Assembly (NCBI GenBank): GCA_965214675.1
Contig: OZ243969.1
Span: forward strand, 1,178,001 to 1,242,000
Source: WTFY01 sp965214675
GTDB lineage: Bacteria; Pseudomonadota; Gammaproteobacteria; UBA4575
Length of the DNA stretch: 64,000 nt
Reading direction: 5' to 3'
Part shown: positions 8,630-17,672 of the stretch, one piece after another
How the letters are laid out: the number at the start of each line of letters is the position of its first letter
How positions within the stretch are numbered: position 1 is the stretch's first letter
Translations under genes and position numbers: made by a program
The notes under the pieces: generated by a model
What the model saw: only the letters and a program-made list of their open reading frames with translations
Database searches by the model: none
What the model was told of the DNA's origin: nothing

Positions 8630-9847
8630 TCAGGTCCGGTACTCCGCGTTGATTTTTACGTACTCATGCGAAAGATCGGTCGTCCATATCCTCGCCGATG
8701 CGGTCCCGAGACCCAGCTGCAGTCGATATTCGAGCTCATCGCCCTGCATGGCCCTGACCCCTGCAGCATCCGTGTAGTCCGGGGCCGGCTGACCGTTTTC
8801 GATCACGGGCACGGTGTTGATATGCAGGGACAGGCGCTCCATCACCAGTGCGCCATGCGGGGTGCGTGCAGCTGCAGCCACGATACGTCCCCAGTTGGGG
8901 TCACTCGCAAAAGCCGAGGTCTTGACCAGCGGCGAGTGCGCAATGCTGAAGGCGATCTCGCGTGCCTCGGCCTCGCTGCGAGCCTGCTCGATCCGGACAC
9001 AGACAAATTTGGTAATGCCCTCGCCGTCCCTGACGATGGCCTGGGCCAGAGACAGGTACAGGGAATTCAGGGCTTCGGAAAAATCCGCCCGGGCCCGGGA
9101 TGACAGTGCGCTGAACCGGGCACCGGATCGCGCAGTGGCCACCAGTACACAGGCGTCGTTGGTGGAGGTATCTCCATCGACCGTGATGCAGTGAAAAGAC
9201 TGGCGAACCGCCTGGCGGGACAACTGTTCAAGTTCCCCAGGACCTGCTTCCAGGTCCGTTGCAACGAACGCCAGCATGGTCGCCATGTCCGGGCGTATCA
9301 TCCCCGCTCCTTTGGCGATCCCGGTCATGGTCACGGTCTGCCCGTCCAGTTCCACCTGCCTGGATAACCCCTTGCAGACGGTGTCCGTCGTCATGATCGC
9401 CTGCGCAGCCGCCAGCCAGGCGTCTTCCCCAAGTGCCCGGGCCAGCCGGGTGCAGTGTGCCGTGATTTTCTCAACCGGCAGCCGTTCACCGATGATGCCG
9501 GTGGAAAACGGCAGGATTTCATTTTCCTGACAGGCGCATGCACGCGCGAGGGCCGCACAGCATTGTTGTGCATCCGCCAGCCCCTGAGCACCGAGGCCGG
9601 CATTGGCATTGCCGGCATTGATCAGCAGGTACCGGGGCTGTACCGCGGCCAGGTGTTGGCGGGCCACGACGACAGGCGCCGCACAAAACCGGTTCGTAGT
9701 GAAAAGGGCAGCCGTACGGGCAGGTTCGCTCAACTCCATCAACACCAGGTCGTCACGGTCCTTATAGCGCAGGCCGGCCGCGGCCGTCGCCACACGGATG
9801 CCGGACACGGGGATCAGCCGCTCGGGGGGATTCAGGGAGATTGCCAT
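8630..9847 (-). CDS. argJ: Arginine biosynthesis bifunctional protein ArgJ
   Basis: The 405-residue Ntn-type enzyme self-cleaves before a threonine nucleophile. The site is in KGAGMIRPDMATML, predicted Thr190. It transfers the acetyl group from N-acetylornithine to glutamate; bifunctional members also use acetyl-CoA to make N-acetylglutamate. Which form this is cannot be decided from sequence alone. It lies 26 bp after secA and before the Nudix/ThiE gene. secA-argJ-Nudix is a recurring arrangement in non-enterobacterial gammaproteobacteria. Confidence 0.94.
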   Translation of the reverse strand: MAISLNPPERLIPVSGIRVATAAAGLRYKDRDDLVLMELSEPARTAALFTTNRFCAAPVVVARQHLAAVQPRYLLINAGNANAGLGAQGLADAQQCCAALARACACQENEILPFSTGIIGERLPVEKITAHCTRLARALGEDAWLAAAQAIMTTDTVCKGLSRQVELDGQTVTMTGIAKGAGMIRPDMATMLAFVATDLEAGPGELEQLSRQAVRQSFHCITVDGDTSTNDACVLVATARSGARFSALSSRARADFSEALNSLYLSLAQAIVRDGEGITKFVCVRIEQARSEAEAREIAFSIAHSPLVKTSAFASDPNWGRIVAAAARTPHGALVMERLSLHINTVPVIENGQPAPDYTDAAGVRAMQGDELEYRLQLGLGTASARIWTTDLSHEYVKINAEYRT

Positions 9848-9873
9848 GCCGGTCGAATATCCGCTACCGGCCG

Positions 9874-12597
9874 TCAGGCAAGCTTGCCATGGCAGTGCTT
9901 GAACTTCTTGCCCGAACCGCAGTGACAGGGCGCATTGCGGCCCAGTTTTTTCTGCGTGCGTTTGAAGGGCTGATGCTTGAGCGCTTTTTTCGGCGGTGCG
10001 GCTGGCGCCTGGGGCGCCTCGGGCTGCAATATATTGTCTGCCTGCGCATGCTGGTACTCGATGTCCTCCGGTACGTGCTGTGCCTCCTCCAGCGCCCGGA
10101 TTTCCTCGAGGGTAGGCAGTTGCGCTCTCGCAATCAAGGATATGGTTTCGTGTTTGATCTGTTCCAGCATTTGCTGGAACATGTTGAAGGCCTCCCGCTT
10201 GTATTCCTGCTTGGGATTTTTTTGCGCGTAGCTTCGAAGGCCGATGCCCTGGCGAAGGTAATCCATGGCCGCGAGATGTTCCTTCCAGCGGTTGTCCAGC
10301 ACTTTAAGCATGATGTCCTTTTCAAGGCGGCGCATGAGCTCTGCGCCTACATGGTCTTCCTTTTCCGCGAAACGATCCGTGACCTGCCGGTGGACCCTCT
10401 GGACAACCTCCTCCCTGCCGAAGCTTTCATCCCCATCCAGCCACTCCTGAACCGGCAGCGACAGGCCGAACGTGCCTTCAAGCGCCTGCGCCAGCCCCTC
10501 GACCTCCCATTGCTCCTCCACGCTTCCCTCCGGCAAATACTCGCTGATCGTGCTGTCCGTGACATCTTCGCGTATGGCCATCAGGTTCTCGGATATATCC
10601 TCCGTTTGCATCAGTTCATGGCGCTGCTCATACACCACCTTGCGCTGGTCGTTGGCAACGTCATCGTATTCGAGCAGATGCTTGCGAATGTCAAAGTTGT
10701 GGGCTTCGACCTTGCGTTGCGCATTTTCGATGGCCTTCGATACCCAGGGATGCTCAATCGACTCCCCTGGCTGCATGCCGAGTTTCTGCATCAGGCCTCG
10801 CACCTTGTCCGATGCAAAAATCCTCATCAGGTTGTCTTCCATCGAAAGGTAGAAACGGGAAGAGCCGACGTCTCCCTGACGCCCTGAGCGCCCGCGCAGC
10901 TGGTTGTCGATGCGCCTTGATTCATGCCGTTCGGTACCGATGATATGCAAGCCGCCGGCCTGCAGGACAGCATCGTGGCGTTGCTGCCAGTCCGCCTGTA
11001 CCTGGCTGCGCTCATCCTGTGTCGCTTCTGGCCCAAGGCTTTGCAATTCGGCCTCAAGATTGCCGCCGAGTACGATGTCGGTACCACGACCCGCCATGTT
11101 GGTTGCAATGGTCACCGTGCCCGGGCGTCCTGCCTGGGTAATGATCAGTGATTCCCGCTCGTGCTGCTTTGCATTCAGCACCTGGGGTTCGATTCCGGAT
11201 TGTTTCAGGATGTTGGCGATCTGCTCGGAGGATTCGATCGATGTCGTGCCGACCAGTACAGGCTGTCCCCGTGCCATACATCCCTTGATATCGGTGATGA
11301 TGGCGTCATACTTTTCCTGCATGGTCAGGTACACGAGATCACCCATGTCCTCGCGGATCATGGACTTGTGTGTCGGGATGACGACAACCTCCAGGCCGTA
11401 GATCGACTCGAATTCGTAGGCCTCCGTATCTGCCGTTCCGGTCATGCCGGACAACGTGTTGTAGAGGCGAAAATAGTTCTGGAAAGTGATGGAGGCCAGC
11501 GTCTGGTTCTCGTTCTGTATGACCACCCCTTCCTTGGCTTCAACCGCCTGGTGCAGCCCGTCGGACCAGCGCCGGCCCGGCATCGTGCGTCCCGTGAATT
11601 CATCGACGATGGTGACCTGTCCATCGCGCACGATGTAGTCGACATTTTTCTGAAACAGTACGTTGGCGCGCAGTGCAGCGTTCACATGATGCAGCAAATT
11701 GATGTTGGCCACGTCATACAGTGATTCATTGCCGGCCAGCAGGCCCTGGCTGAGCAACAACTCCTCGATATGCTGGTGTCCTTCCTCGGTCAAGTGAATC
11801 TGCTTGGCTTTTTCATCGACACTGTAGTCCCCCGGTCCGTCTTCCTCCTGTTGCCGGGTCAGCCTGGGCACCAGGGAGTCGATGGCTTTATACAGGCTCA
11901 GATTCTCCCCGGTGGAACCTGAAATAATCAGCGGCGTGCGGGCTTCGTCGATCAGGATCGAGTCCACTTCATCCACGACGGCAAAATTCAGTGCGCGCTG
12001 AACGCAGGCGGTCGCAGAAAATTCCATGTTGTCACGCAGGTAATCAAAGCCGAATTCATTGTTGGTTCCATAGGTGATATCCGCGGCGTAGGCCTGCTGT
12101 CGTTCCTGATGTCCCATGCCGCTGACCAGCACGCCGACCTCGAGCCCGAGCAATCGATAGACTCCACCCATCCACTGTGCATCGCGCTTGGCCAGGTAGT
12201 CATTGACCGTGACCACATGCGCGCCGCCACCGCCTAGTGCGTTGAGATACACCGGCAGGGTCGCTACCAGCGTCTTGCCCTCACCGGTGCGCATTTCTGC
12301 AATATTGCCGTCATGCAGCACCATGCCTCCAACCAGCTGTACATCGAAATGACGCATTCCCAGCGCGCGGCTGGCTGCTTCACGAACGGCAGCAAAGGCT
12401 TCGGGAAGGATGGCCTCCAGGGTCGCACCGTTTTCAATTTGCTCGCGAAATTGTGCAGTTTTCTGCTGCAGCGCGTGATCATCCAGTGCCTGATAGGATG
12501 CCTCCAGCGCGTTGATTTTCCGCACAACCTTGTCGTACCGCCCCAGCACCCGCTGGTTGCGGCTGCCAAAGACCTTCTTGCTGATATTTTCAAACAC
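9874..12597 (-). CDS. secA: Preprotein translocase ATPase SecA
   Basis: The 907-residue protein has the full SecA layout: Walker A MRTGEGKT at 102-109, the DEVDSILIDEAR Walker B region, the preprotein cross-linking and helical wing domains, and a C-terminal zinc finger (CHCGSGKKFKHCHG) that binds SecB and lipids. It drives secretory proteins through SecYEG. The start is GTG at 12597, giving the usual MFENISKKVFGS opening. The 171-bp upstream gap to the M23 peptidase gene holds no secM-like ORF that I can recognise. Confidence 0.97.
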   Translation of the reverse strand: MFENISKKVFGSRNQRVLGRYDKVVRKINALEASYQALDDHALQQKTAQFREQIENGATLEAILPEAFAAVREAASRALGMRHFDVQLVGGMVLHDGNIAEMRTGEGKTLVATLPVYLNALGGGGAHVVTVNDYLAKRDAQWMGGVYRLLGLEVGVLVSGMGHQERQQAYAADITYGTNNEFGFDYLRDNMEFSATACVQRALNFAVVDEVDSILIDEARTPLIISGSTGENLSLYKAIDSLVPRLTRQQEEDGPGDYSVDEKAKQIHLTEEGHQHIEELLLSQGLLAGNESLYDVANINLLHHVNAALRANVLFQKNVDYIVRDGQVTIVDEFTGRTMPGRRWSDGLHQAVEAKEGVVIQNENQTLASITFQNYFRLYNTLSGMTGTADTEAYEFESIYGLEVVVIPTHKSMIREDMGDLVYLTMQEKYDAIITDIKGCMARGQPVLVGTTSIESSEQIANILKQSGIEPQVLNAKQHERESLIITQAGRPGTVTIATNMAGRGTDIVLGGNLEAELQSLGPEATQDERSQVQADWQQRHDAVLQAGGLHIIGTERHESRRIDNQLRGRSGRQGDVGSSRFYLSMEDNLMRIFASDKVRGLMQKLGMQPGESIEHPWVSKAIENAQRKVEAHNFDIRKHLLEYDDVANDQRKVVYEQRHELMQTEDISENLMAIREDVTDSTISEYLPEGSVEEQWEVEGLAQALEGTFGLSLPVQEWLDGDESFGREEVVQRVHRQVTDRFAEKEDHVGAELMRRLEKDIMLKVLDNRWKEHLAAMDYLRQGIGLRSYAQKNPKQEYKREAFNMFQQMLEQIKHETISLIARAQLPTLEEIRALEEAQHVPEDIEYQHAQADNILQPEAPQAPAAPPKKALKHQPFKRTQKKLGRNAPCHCGSGKKFKHCHGKLA

Positions 12598-12768
12598 GTG
12601 CAGTTACATCACTGGCTGGAAACTTGAGGGGTGCGCCCGGCATACACCGGATTTGCTGATGGCGCCCGGGCCTCGATGCACAGCATGGGCGGACTCGCGC
12701 AGGAAACCGATAGGGACGTCACTGTACAAGATGTGGATATGGGAAGTTCGCGCAGACCTGCCGTGAAG

Positions 12769-13674
12769 CTATTTGACAAACTTCATCGGGTCAATCTGGG
12801 TGCCATCCTTGAGAACTTCAAAGTGGACATGCGGCCCGGTGGAGCGCCCGGTATTGCCCAGCTTGGCAATCACGTGTCCCCGTTTGACAACCTCGCCTGC
12901 CTTCACCAGCAATTGCTTGTTATGTGCATAGCGTGAGCTATAGCCATTGCCATGATCGATTTCCACCAGATTTCCGTAGCTGCCGTTTCTGTGTGCCTGT
13001 GTGACGATGCCTCCGGCAACCGCCGTCACGTCACTGCCGGCCTGACCGGCAAAATCCACACCGCGGTGTATCTCGGGACGATTCGTGAAAGGATCACGGC
13101 GCTTGCCGAAAAGGGAAGACACCCAACTGTACTTGACCGGTCGACCCTTGGGTTCTGTTTCCTGCTTGACTCGCTCCCTGACCAGCGCATCACGGATCAC
13201 CTGCAGCTGGTGCTCTCGGGTTTCGAGGCTGGCCTGGATCTTTTCGAACTCGGCTTCAACCTGCGAATTCATGCGCGCATCGGGATCAGTTGCAGGCGCC
13301 GGACCGCCTACACCCATCTCTGGGCTGAAGCTGAATTCCTCGGGCTCCAGGCCTGCCATCTCGATCAGTACACTGCCCAGCACATCAATTCGCTGAACCT
13401 GGGCTTGCAGCATGCCGGCCCGCGTCGTCAGTGCATCCACCTGGGCGCGTGATTCCTGCTTTGCGATCTGCAGCCTGTGATCGTACTCCATGATATCTTG
13501 CTTCCACTGGCTCAGAATGACTTCATTGCCAAAGTAAAGACCCAGCCAGTACCCGCAGCCCAGCAGGGCGGACAGGGTCAGTGCAGTTGCGCCAATCAAC
13601 CCGCCCCTGTACCACTTGCGGAGATCGATGTACGTGAGCCGTAGGCGTGACGGGGAGAAAATGATAATGTTCAT
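12769..13674 (-). CDS. Membrane-anchored M23 (LytM-type) peptidoglycan endopeptidase
   Basis: The 301-residue protein has one N-terminal membrane helix (about residues 24-48), a coiled-coil-rich stem (about 50-175) and a C-terminal LytM domain. The zinc ligands His203, Asp207 (HRGVD) and His284 in PHVHFEV are present, so it is probably an active DD-endopeptidase rather than a degenerate EnvC/NlpD-type activator. It would act on peptidoglycan in the periplasm. A homologue at this place, between secA and lpxC, is common in gammaproteobacteria. It is divergent from dciA. Confidence 0.9.
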   Translation of the reverse strand: MNIIIFSPSRLRLTYIDLRKWYRGGLIGATALTLSALLGCGYWLGLYFGNEVILSQWKQDIMEYDHRLQIAKQESRAQVDALTTRAGMLQAQVQRIDVLGSVLIEMAGLEPEEFSFSPEMGVGGPAPATDPDARMNSQVEAEFEKIQASLETREHQLQVIRDALVRERVKQETEPKGRPVKYSWVSSLFGKRRDPFTNRPEIHRGVDFAGQAGSDVTAVAGGIVTQAHRNGSYGNLVEIDHGNGYSSRYAHNKQLLVKAGEVVKRGHVIAKLGNTGRSTGPHVHFEVLKDGTQIDPMKFVK

Positions 13675-13726
13675 TAAAGTTAGTGTTGATCTTGGTTATT
13701 GAACATCCTTACCTGAATTCATCCGG

Positions 13727-14152
13727 ATGCAGAAACTCTCTTCGTATATCAGTGCCGGCCTGCAGGATAAAACCAAGCTCCTGCACCGGCTCACGCTGAG
13801 CCTGAGGATGCAACTGCCCGAGGCACTGGCCCGCCACTGCTGGGTAGCGAGTCTCGACAACAGGACCCTCACGATCATCACGGATGACCCCGGCCAAGCC
13901 AGCCTGCTCAGGTATCAGCAATATGAAATCCTGAAACAGTTGAACCAGGAACTCGGCCTCGCATCCAAAGAATACCTAAATCGGCTAAAGATTAAAATCC
14001 GCAAGGCCGTGAACCAACCCAAACGCCCGGTGCCTGCCAGGCCCCTTTCAAAGCAGGGGGCCCGCCATATCAGGGAGTGCGCCGAGCACATGCAGGACGA
14101 CGACCTGAAAGAAGCCCTGCACCACCTGGCAAGACAGAACCGAAAGGACTGA
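13727..14152 (+). CDS. dciA: DciA-family protein (DUF721), replicative helicase operator/loader
   Basis: The 141-residue protein matches the DUF721/DciA fold: a helical start, then LARHCWVASLDNRTLTIITDD and a hydrophobic-basic stretch LLRYQQYEILKQLNQEL. The C-terminal half is basic and probably flexible. DciA recruits DnaB to the origin in bacteria that lack DnaC/DnaI-type loaders. The position between secA/M23 and lpxC is the usual one. No helicase gene is in the window. Its stop is 23 bp from the stop of convergent lpxC. Confidence 0.82.
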   Translation: MQKLSSYISAGLQDKTKLLHRLTLSLRMQLPEALARHCWVASLDNRTLTIITDDPGQASLLRYQQYEILKQLNQELGLASKEYLNRLKIKIRKAVNQPKRPVPARPLSKQGARHIRECAEHMQDDDLKEALHHLARQNRKD

Positions 14153-14179
14153 AGGGCTGCGTTGCCGGGTAACCTTCAG
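14149..14179. terminator. possible bidirectional hairpin between dciA and lpxC ends
   Basis: A 7-bp inverted repeat (CTGAAGG / CCTTCAG) with a 17-base loop spans both convergent stop codons. There is no T-run on either side, so Rho-independent termination is doubtful. Confidence 0.25.
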
Positions 14180-15093
14180 ACGTTGGCACTGATGGGTGAG
14201 CTGTAGAAGATCGGTACCGTCTCTTCGCCATCTTCAAAGGTGACTTCTTCCCAGGCGTCCGTGGTCTCGACAAGCTTCCTCAGCAACTTGTTATTCAGGG
14301 CATGGCCTGATTTATAGCCGCTGAACGCGCCGATGAGGCTGTGACCCAGCAGGTACAGGTCACCAATGGCGTCGAGGATCTTGTGTTTGACAAACTCGTC
14401 TTCATAGCGCAAGCCGTCCTCGTTCAGGATCCGGTGATCATCGACGGCAATCGAATTGTCAAGACTGCCCCCCAGGGCCAGGTTGCGCGAGCGCAAGGCC
14501 TCGAAATCGCGCATGAATCCGAACGTGCGCGAGCGGGATATTTCCTTGACGAAGGACGTGGTCGAGAAATCAAGCTCGGCTTTTTGCGGGCCGGCCTTGA
14601 AGACCGGGTGATCAAAATCAATGACGAAGCCGACCTTGAACCCATCGAACGGGTCAAACCTTGCCCACTTGTCGCCTTCCTTTATCTTCACCGAACGGGT
14701 AATCCGGATGAATTTCTTGGCAGCGTTTTGCTCAACGATGCCTGCAGACTGGACCAGGAAAACGAAGGGGCCGGCACTGCCGTCCATGATCGGCACTTCC
14801 GGTGCACTGACATCGACATACGCATTATCGATTCCAAGACCTGCCATGGCAGACAGCAGATGCTCGACCGTGGAAATGCGCACTTCCTGGGAAACCAGTG
14901 TCGTGGACAGGCTGGTATCACCGACATTATCCGGGCTGGCCTTGATCTCCAGGGGTGGATCAAGGTCGACGCGCCGGAAGATGACCCCGGTATCCACGGG
15001 GGCCGGTCGCAATGTCAGATAGATTTTCTTGCCTGTATGTAAGCCTACTCCTGTCGCACGTATGACATTCTTCAATGTTCTTTGTTGTATCAC
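14176..15093 (-). CDS. lpxC: UDP-3-O-acyl-N-acetylglucosamine deacetylase LpxC
   Basis: With the GTG start at 15093 the protein is 305 residues, the same length as E. coli LpxC, and begins MIQQRTLKN as the family does. An AAAGGA ribosome-binding site sits about 10 bases upstream, which decides this start over a 22-codon longer reading. Zinc ligands His78 (TVEHLLSA), His237 and Asp241 (KHKILDAIGD) and the acid-base His264 are present. LpxC catalyses the first committed step of lipid A synthesis. It follows ftsZ as usual, but a 152-bp gap with two inverted repeats suggests separate transcription control. Confidence 0.96.
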   Translation of the reverse strand: MIQQRTLKNVIRATGVGLHTGKKIYLTLRPAPVDTGVIFRRVDLDPPLEIKASPDNVGDTSLSTTLVSQEVRISTVEHLLSAMAGLGIDNAYVDVSAPEVPIMDGSAGPFVFLVQSAGIVEQNAAKKFIRITRSVKIKEGDKWARFDPFDGFKVGFVIDFDHPVFKAGPQKAELDFSTTSFVKEISRSRTFGFMRDFEALRSRNLALGGSLDNSIAVDDHRILNEDGLRYEDEFVKHKILDAIGDLYLLGHSLIGAFSGYKSGHALNNKLLRKLVETTDAWEEVTFEDGEETVPIFYSSPISANV

Positions 15094-15166
15094 AGACCGT
15101 ACATCCTTTAGATCGTTACCAGCAGCCGACTCCTTCAGCATCCTTGAGCCGAATACCACACAACAG

Positions 15167-15187
15167 GTAATATTTATGCAATATTAC
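15167..15187. repeat. 8-bp perfect inverted repeat upstream of lpxC
   Basis: GTAATATT and AATATTAC flank a 5-base centre. The element lies about 75 bases before the lpxC start in an AT-rich stretch that probably contains the lpxC promoter, so it could be an operator. The regulator is unknown. Confidence 0.45.
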
Positions 15188-15197
15188 ACAATTTCCA

Positions 15198-15237
15198 GAT
15201 TACTTCACCAGGGATTTTACCCCCTGGCTTCGTAATC
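15198..15237 (-). terminator. interrupted hairpin just downstream of ftsZ
   Basis: On the minus strand GATTAC-(GAAG)-CCAGGG-(8)-CCCTGG-(TGAA)-GTAATC can fold into a two-part stem. It begins 9 bases after the ftsZ stop. No T-run follows, so it may be a transcript-end stabiliser or weak terminator rather than a standard Rho-independent one. Confidence 0.4.
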
Positions 15238-15245
15238 CACGCGGC

Positions 15246-16394
15246 TCAGTCGGCCTGCGTGCGCAGAAATGTCGGAATATCCAGGTACTCCAGGTCATAC
15301 CCCTGGTTTTTTCCAGCCGGACTGGCCGCAGGCTCTGCATGCACCGTGGTGGGGCGCACATCCTCATCGATAACCCGGGTCTTCTTGGCCGGCGTGTCCA
15401 CCAGCTTCATCGCAGGCTTGGCCGGTGCAGGCAGTGATTTTGACCCGATACCGGTAGCCACCAGCGTGACCCTCAGGCTGTCCTGCATGGTCTCGTCGAT
15501 CACCGTACCCACCACCACAGTGGCATCATCCGAAGCCAGGCCCTTGATGTGGCTGCCGATTTCATCGAATTCACCGATGGAGAGTCCGGCGCTTCCGGTA
15601 ACGTTCACGAGGATTCCCTTGGCGCCTGCGATGTTGACATCCTCAAGCAGCGGGCTGGCAATGGCCGACTCCGCAGCCTCGCGTGCGCGCTCTGCACCCG
15701 TGGAAGTGCCCGAGCCCATCATGGCCATACCCATCTCCGACATCACCGTGCGCACATCGGCAAAGTCCACGTTGATCAGCCCTGGACAGGTGATCAACTC
15801 GGCGATTCCCTGTACGGCACCGCGAAGCACGTCGTTGGCCGACTTGAATGCATCCAGCAGGTTCGTATCCCTGCCCAGCACCGCCAGCAGTTTTTCGTTG
15901 GGTATCGTGATCAGCGAGTCCACGTGCTTGGAGAGTTCCTCGATCCCCGCATTGGCGATCTTCATGCGCTTGTCGCCTTCAAAGGGAAACGGCTTGGTCA
16001 CCACAGCCACCGTCAGAACACCCTGCTCCTCTGCGATTTCTGCAACCACGGGGGCTGCACCGGTGCCGGTTCCACCTCCCATGCCGGCCGTAATGAACAG
16101 CATGTCTGCGCCCGAGATGGCCTCGCGGATACGGTCCTGGTCTTCCAGGGCCGCCTCGCGGCCGACGACCGGGTTGGCCCCGGCACCCAGGCCCTGGGTA
16201 ATGTCGTTGCCCAGCTGCAATACGGTCCTGACATCTGTATTTTTCAGCGCCTGGGAATCCGTATTCGCACAAATAAACTCGACACCGTCGATATTTGAAT
16301 GTGCCATGTGCATGACAGCATTGCCACCGCCACCACCGACGCCGATGACCTTGATTACAGCACTCTCGCTATAGGTATCTACTAGTTCAAACAT
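15246..16394 (-). CDS. ftsZ: Cell division protein FtsZ
   Basis: The 382-residue tubulin homologue has the GTP-binding GGGTGTG loop at 107-113, the N-terminal VIGVGGGGGNAV motif, the synergy loop NVDFADVRTVM, and the conserved C-terminal tail YLDIPTFLR that binds FtsA, ZipA and ZapD. It polymerises into the Z-ring at midcell. It is the last fts gene of the cluster, 42 bp after ftsA. A linker of about 50 residues separates the GTPase core from the tail, which is normal. Confidence 0.98.
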   Translation of the reverse strand: MFELVDTYSESAVIKVIGVGGGGGNAVMHMAHSNIDGVEFICANTDSQALKNTDVRTVLQLGNDITQGLGAGANPVVGREAALEDQDRIREAISGADMLFITAGMGGGTGTGAAPVVAEIAEEQGVLTVAVVTKPFPFEGDKRMKIANAGIEELSKHVDSLITIPNEKLLAVLGRDTNLLDAFKSANDVLRGAVQGIAELITCPGLINVDFADVRTVMSEMGMAMMGSGTSTGAERAREAAESAIASPLLEDVNIAGAKGILVNVTGSAGLSIGEFDEIGSHIKGLASDDATVVVGTVIDETMQDSLRVTLVATGIGSKSLPAPAKPAMKLVDTPAKKTRVIDEDVRPTTVHAEPAASPAGKNQGYDLEYLDIPTFLRTQAD

Positions 16395-16436
16395 GACCTT
16401 TCTCCTCTAGATTTTTCATGTTAAAAAATGTGGGGG

Positions 16437-17672
16437 TCAAAAACTCCCCTGAAACCAATCCTTCACCCTATTGAATACACCCGTTACCACCGACTCACCC
16501 GATGTACCGCCCCGCTCCAGTCGCTGGTTCTGAAAACCGAACAGGAGCAGGCCGACACCCGTGGCATAAATCGGGTTCCTCACAACATCCACCAGCCCGG
16601 TGACGTTCTGGGCCATGCCCAGGCGTACCGGCATATGGAAAATTTCTTCCGCCAGGTCCACCACGCCTTCCATCCTCGAGCTGCCGCCCGTCAGGACGAC
16701 CCCTGCGGCAACCAGATTCCTGAACCCGCTGCGGTCCAGCTCGTCCAGGACCAGCGACAGCAGTTCTTCATAACGTGGCCCCACGATTTCGGCCAGCGTC
16801 TGGCGTGACAGCTGCCTTGAGCCGCGATCCCCGGCACTGGGGACCTCGATCACGTCGTCAGGATTCGCCAGCTGTCGCAGTGCACAGGCATACTTGATCT
16901 TGATGTCCTCGGCATGCTGGGTCGGCGTGCGCATGGCCACGGCAATGTCATTGGTGACCTGCGTGCCCGCGATCGGGATCACCGCCGTGTGCTTGATGGC
17001 ACCATCGGTAAACACGGCGACGTCCGTGGTGCCTCCACCGATGTCTACAAAGCAAATGCCCAGTTCTTTCTCATCTTCCGTCAGCACCGCACAACTGGCT
17101 GCCAGCTGCTCCAGGATGATGTCGTCCACCTCAAGGCCGCAGCGGTGCACGCATTTGATGATGTTGTGCGCCACGCTGACTGCACCGGTAACCAGATGAA
17201 CCTTTGCCTCAAGACGCACGCCTGACATGCCGATCGGTTCGCGGATACCTTCCTGCTGGTCGATCACGAATTCCTGGGGCATGACCTGCAGTACCCTCTG
17301 GTCGGCCGGTATGGCTACCGCCCGGGCTGCATCGATGACACGCTCTACATCCCCCCTGGAGACTTCACGGTCCTTGATCCCGACGATGCCATGGGAGTTC
17401 ATGCTGCGGATATGGCTGCCGGCAATCCCGGTAAATACGGAATGGATCTGACAGCCTGCCATCAATTCAGCCTCCTCCACGGCACGCTGGATGGACTGTA
17501 CGGTGGATTCGATATTCACCACGACACCCTTTTTCAATCCACGTGAAGGGCTCGTACCGATACCGATCACCTCCAGCTGATCCTCTTCATTCACTTCACC
17601 GACAACCGCCGTGACCTTGGAGGTTCCGATATCCAGGCCGACGAGTATTTCCTTTTCTGCTTTACGGCTCAT
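16437..17672 (-). CDS. ftsA: Cell division protein FtsA
   Basis: The 411-residue actin-like ATPase has the phosphate loop GLDIGTSKV near the start, GICFVDIGGGTTDVAVF and VVLTGGSSRMEG, and ends in an amphipathic segment (FNRVKDWFQGSF) that anchors it to the membrane. FtsA tethers FtsZ to the inner membrane and recruits later divisome proteins. Its start overlaps the ftsQ stop by four bases, implying coupled translation. Confidence 0.97.
   Translation of the reverse strand: MSRKAEKEILVGLDIGTSKVTAVVGEVNEEDQLEVIGIGTSPSRGLKKGVVVNIESTVQSIQRAVEEAELMAGCQIHSVFTGIAGSHIRSMNSHGIVGIKDREVSRGDVERVIDAARAVAIPADQRVLQVMPQEFVIDQQEGIREPIGMSGVRLEAKVHLVTGAVSVAHNIIKCVHRCGLEVDDIILEQLAASCAVLTEDEKELGICFVDIGGGTTDVAVFTDGAIKHTAVIPIAGTQVTNDIAVAMRTPTQHAEDIKIKYACALRQLANPDDVIEVPSAGDRGSRQLSRQTLAEIVGPRYEELLSLVLDELDRSGFRNLVAAGVVLTGGSSRMEGVVDLAEEIFHMPVRLGMAQNVTGLVDVVRNPIYATGVGLLLFGFQNQRLERGGTSGESVVTGVFNRVKDWFQGSF

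Noticed and set aside
9841..10887. 348-codon open frame antisense to secA
   Set aside because: It is fully covered by the conserved C-terminal half of secA; hydrophobic patches come from reverse reading, not a membrane protein.
15259..16374. 371-codon open frame antisense to ftsZ
   Set aside because: It mirrors ftsZ in a GC-rich region, is serine/threonine-proline rich with no recognisable domain, and ftsZ is fully conserved on the other strand.
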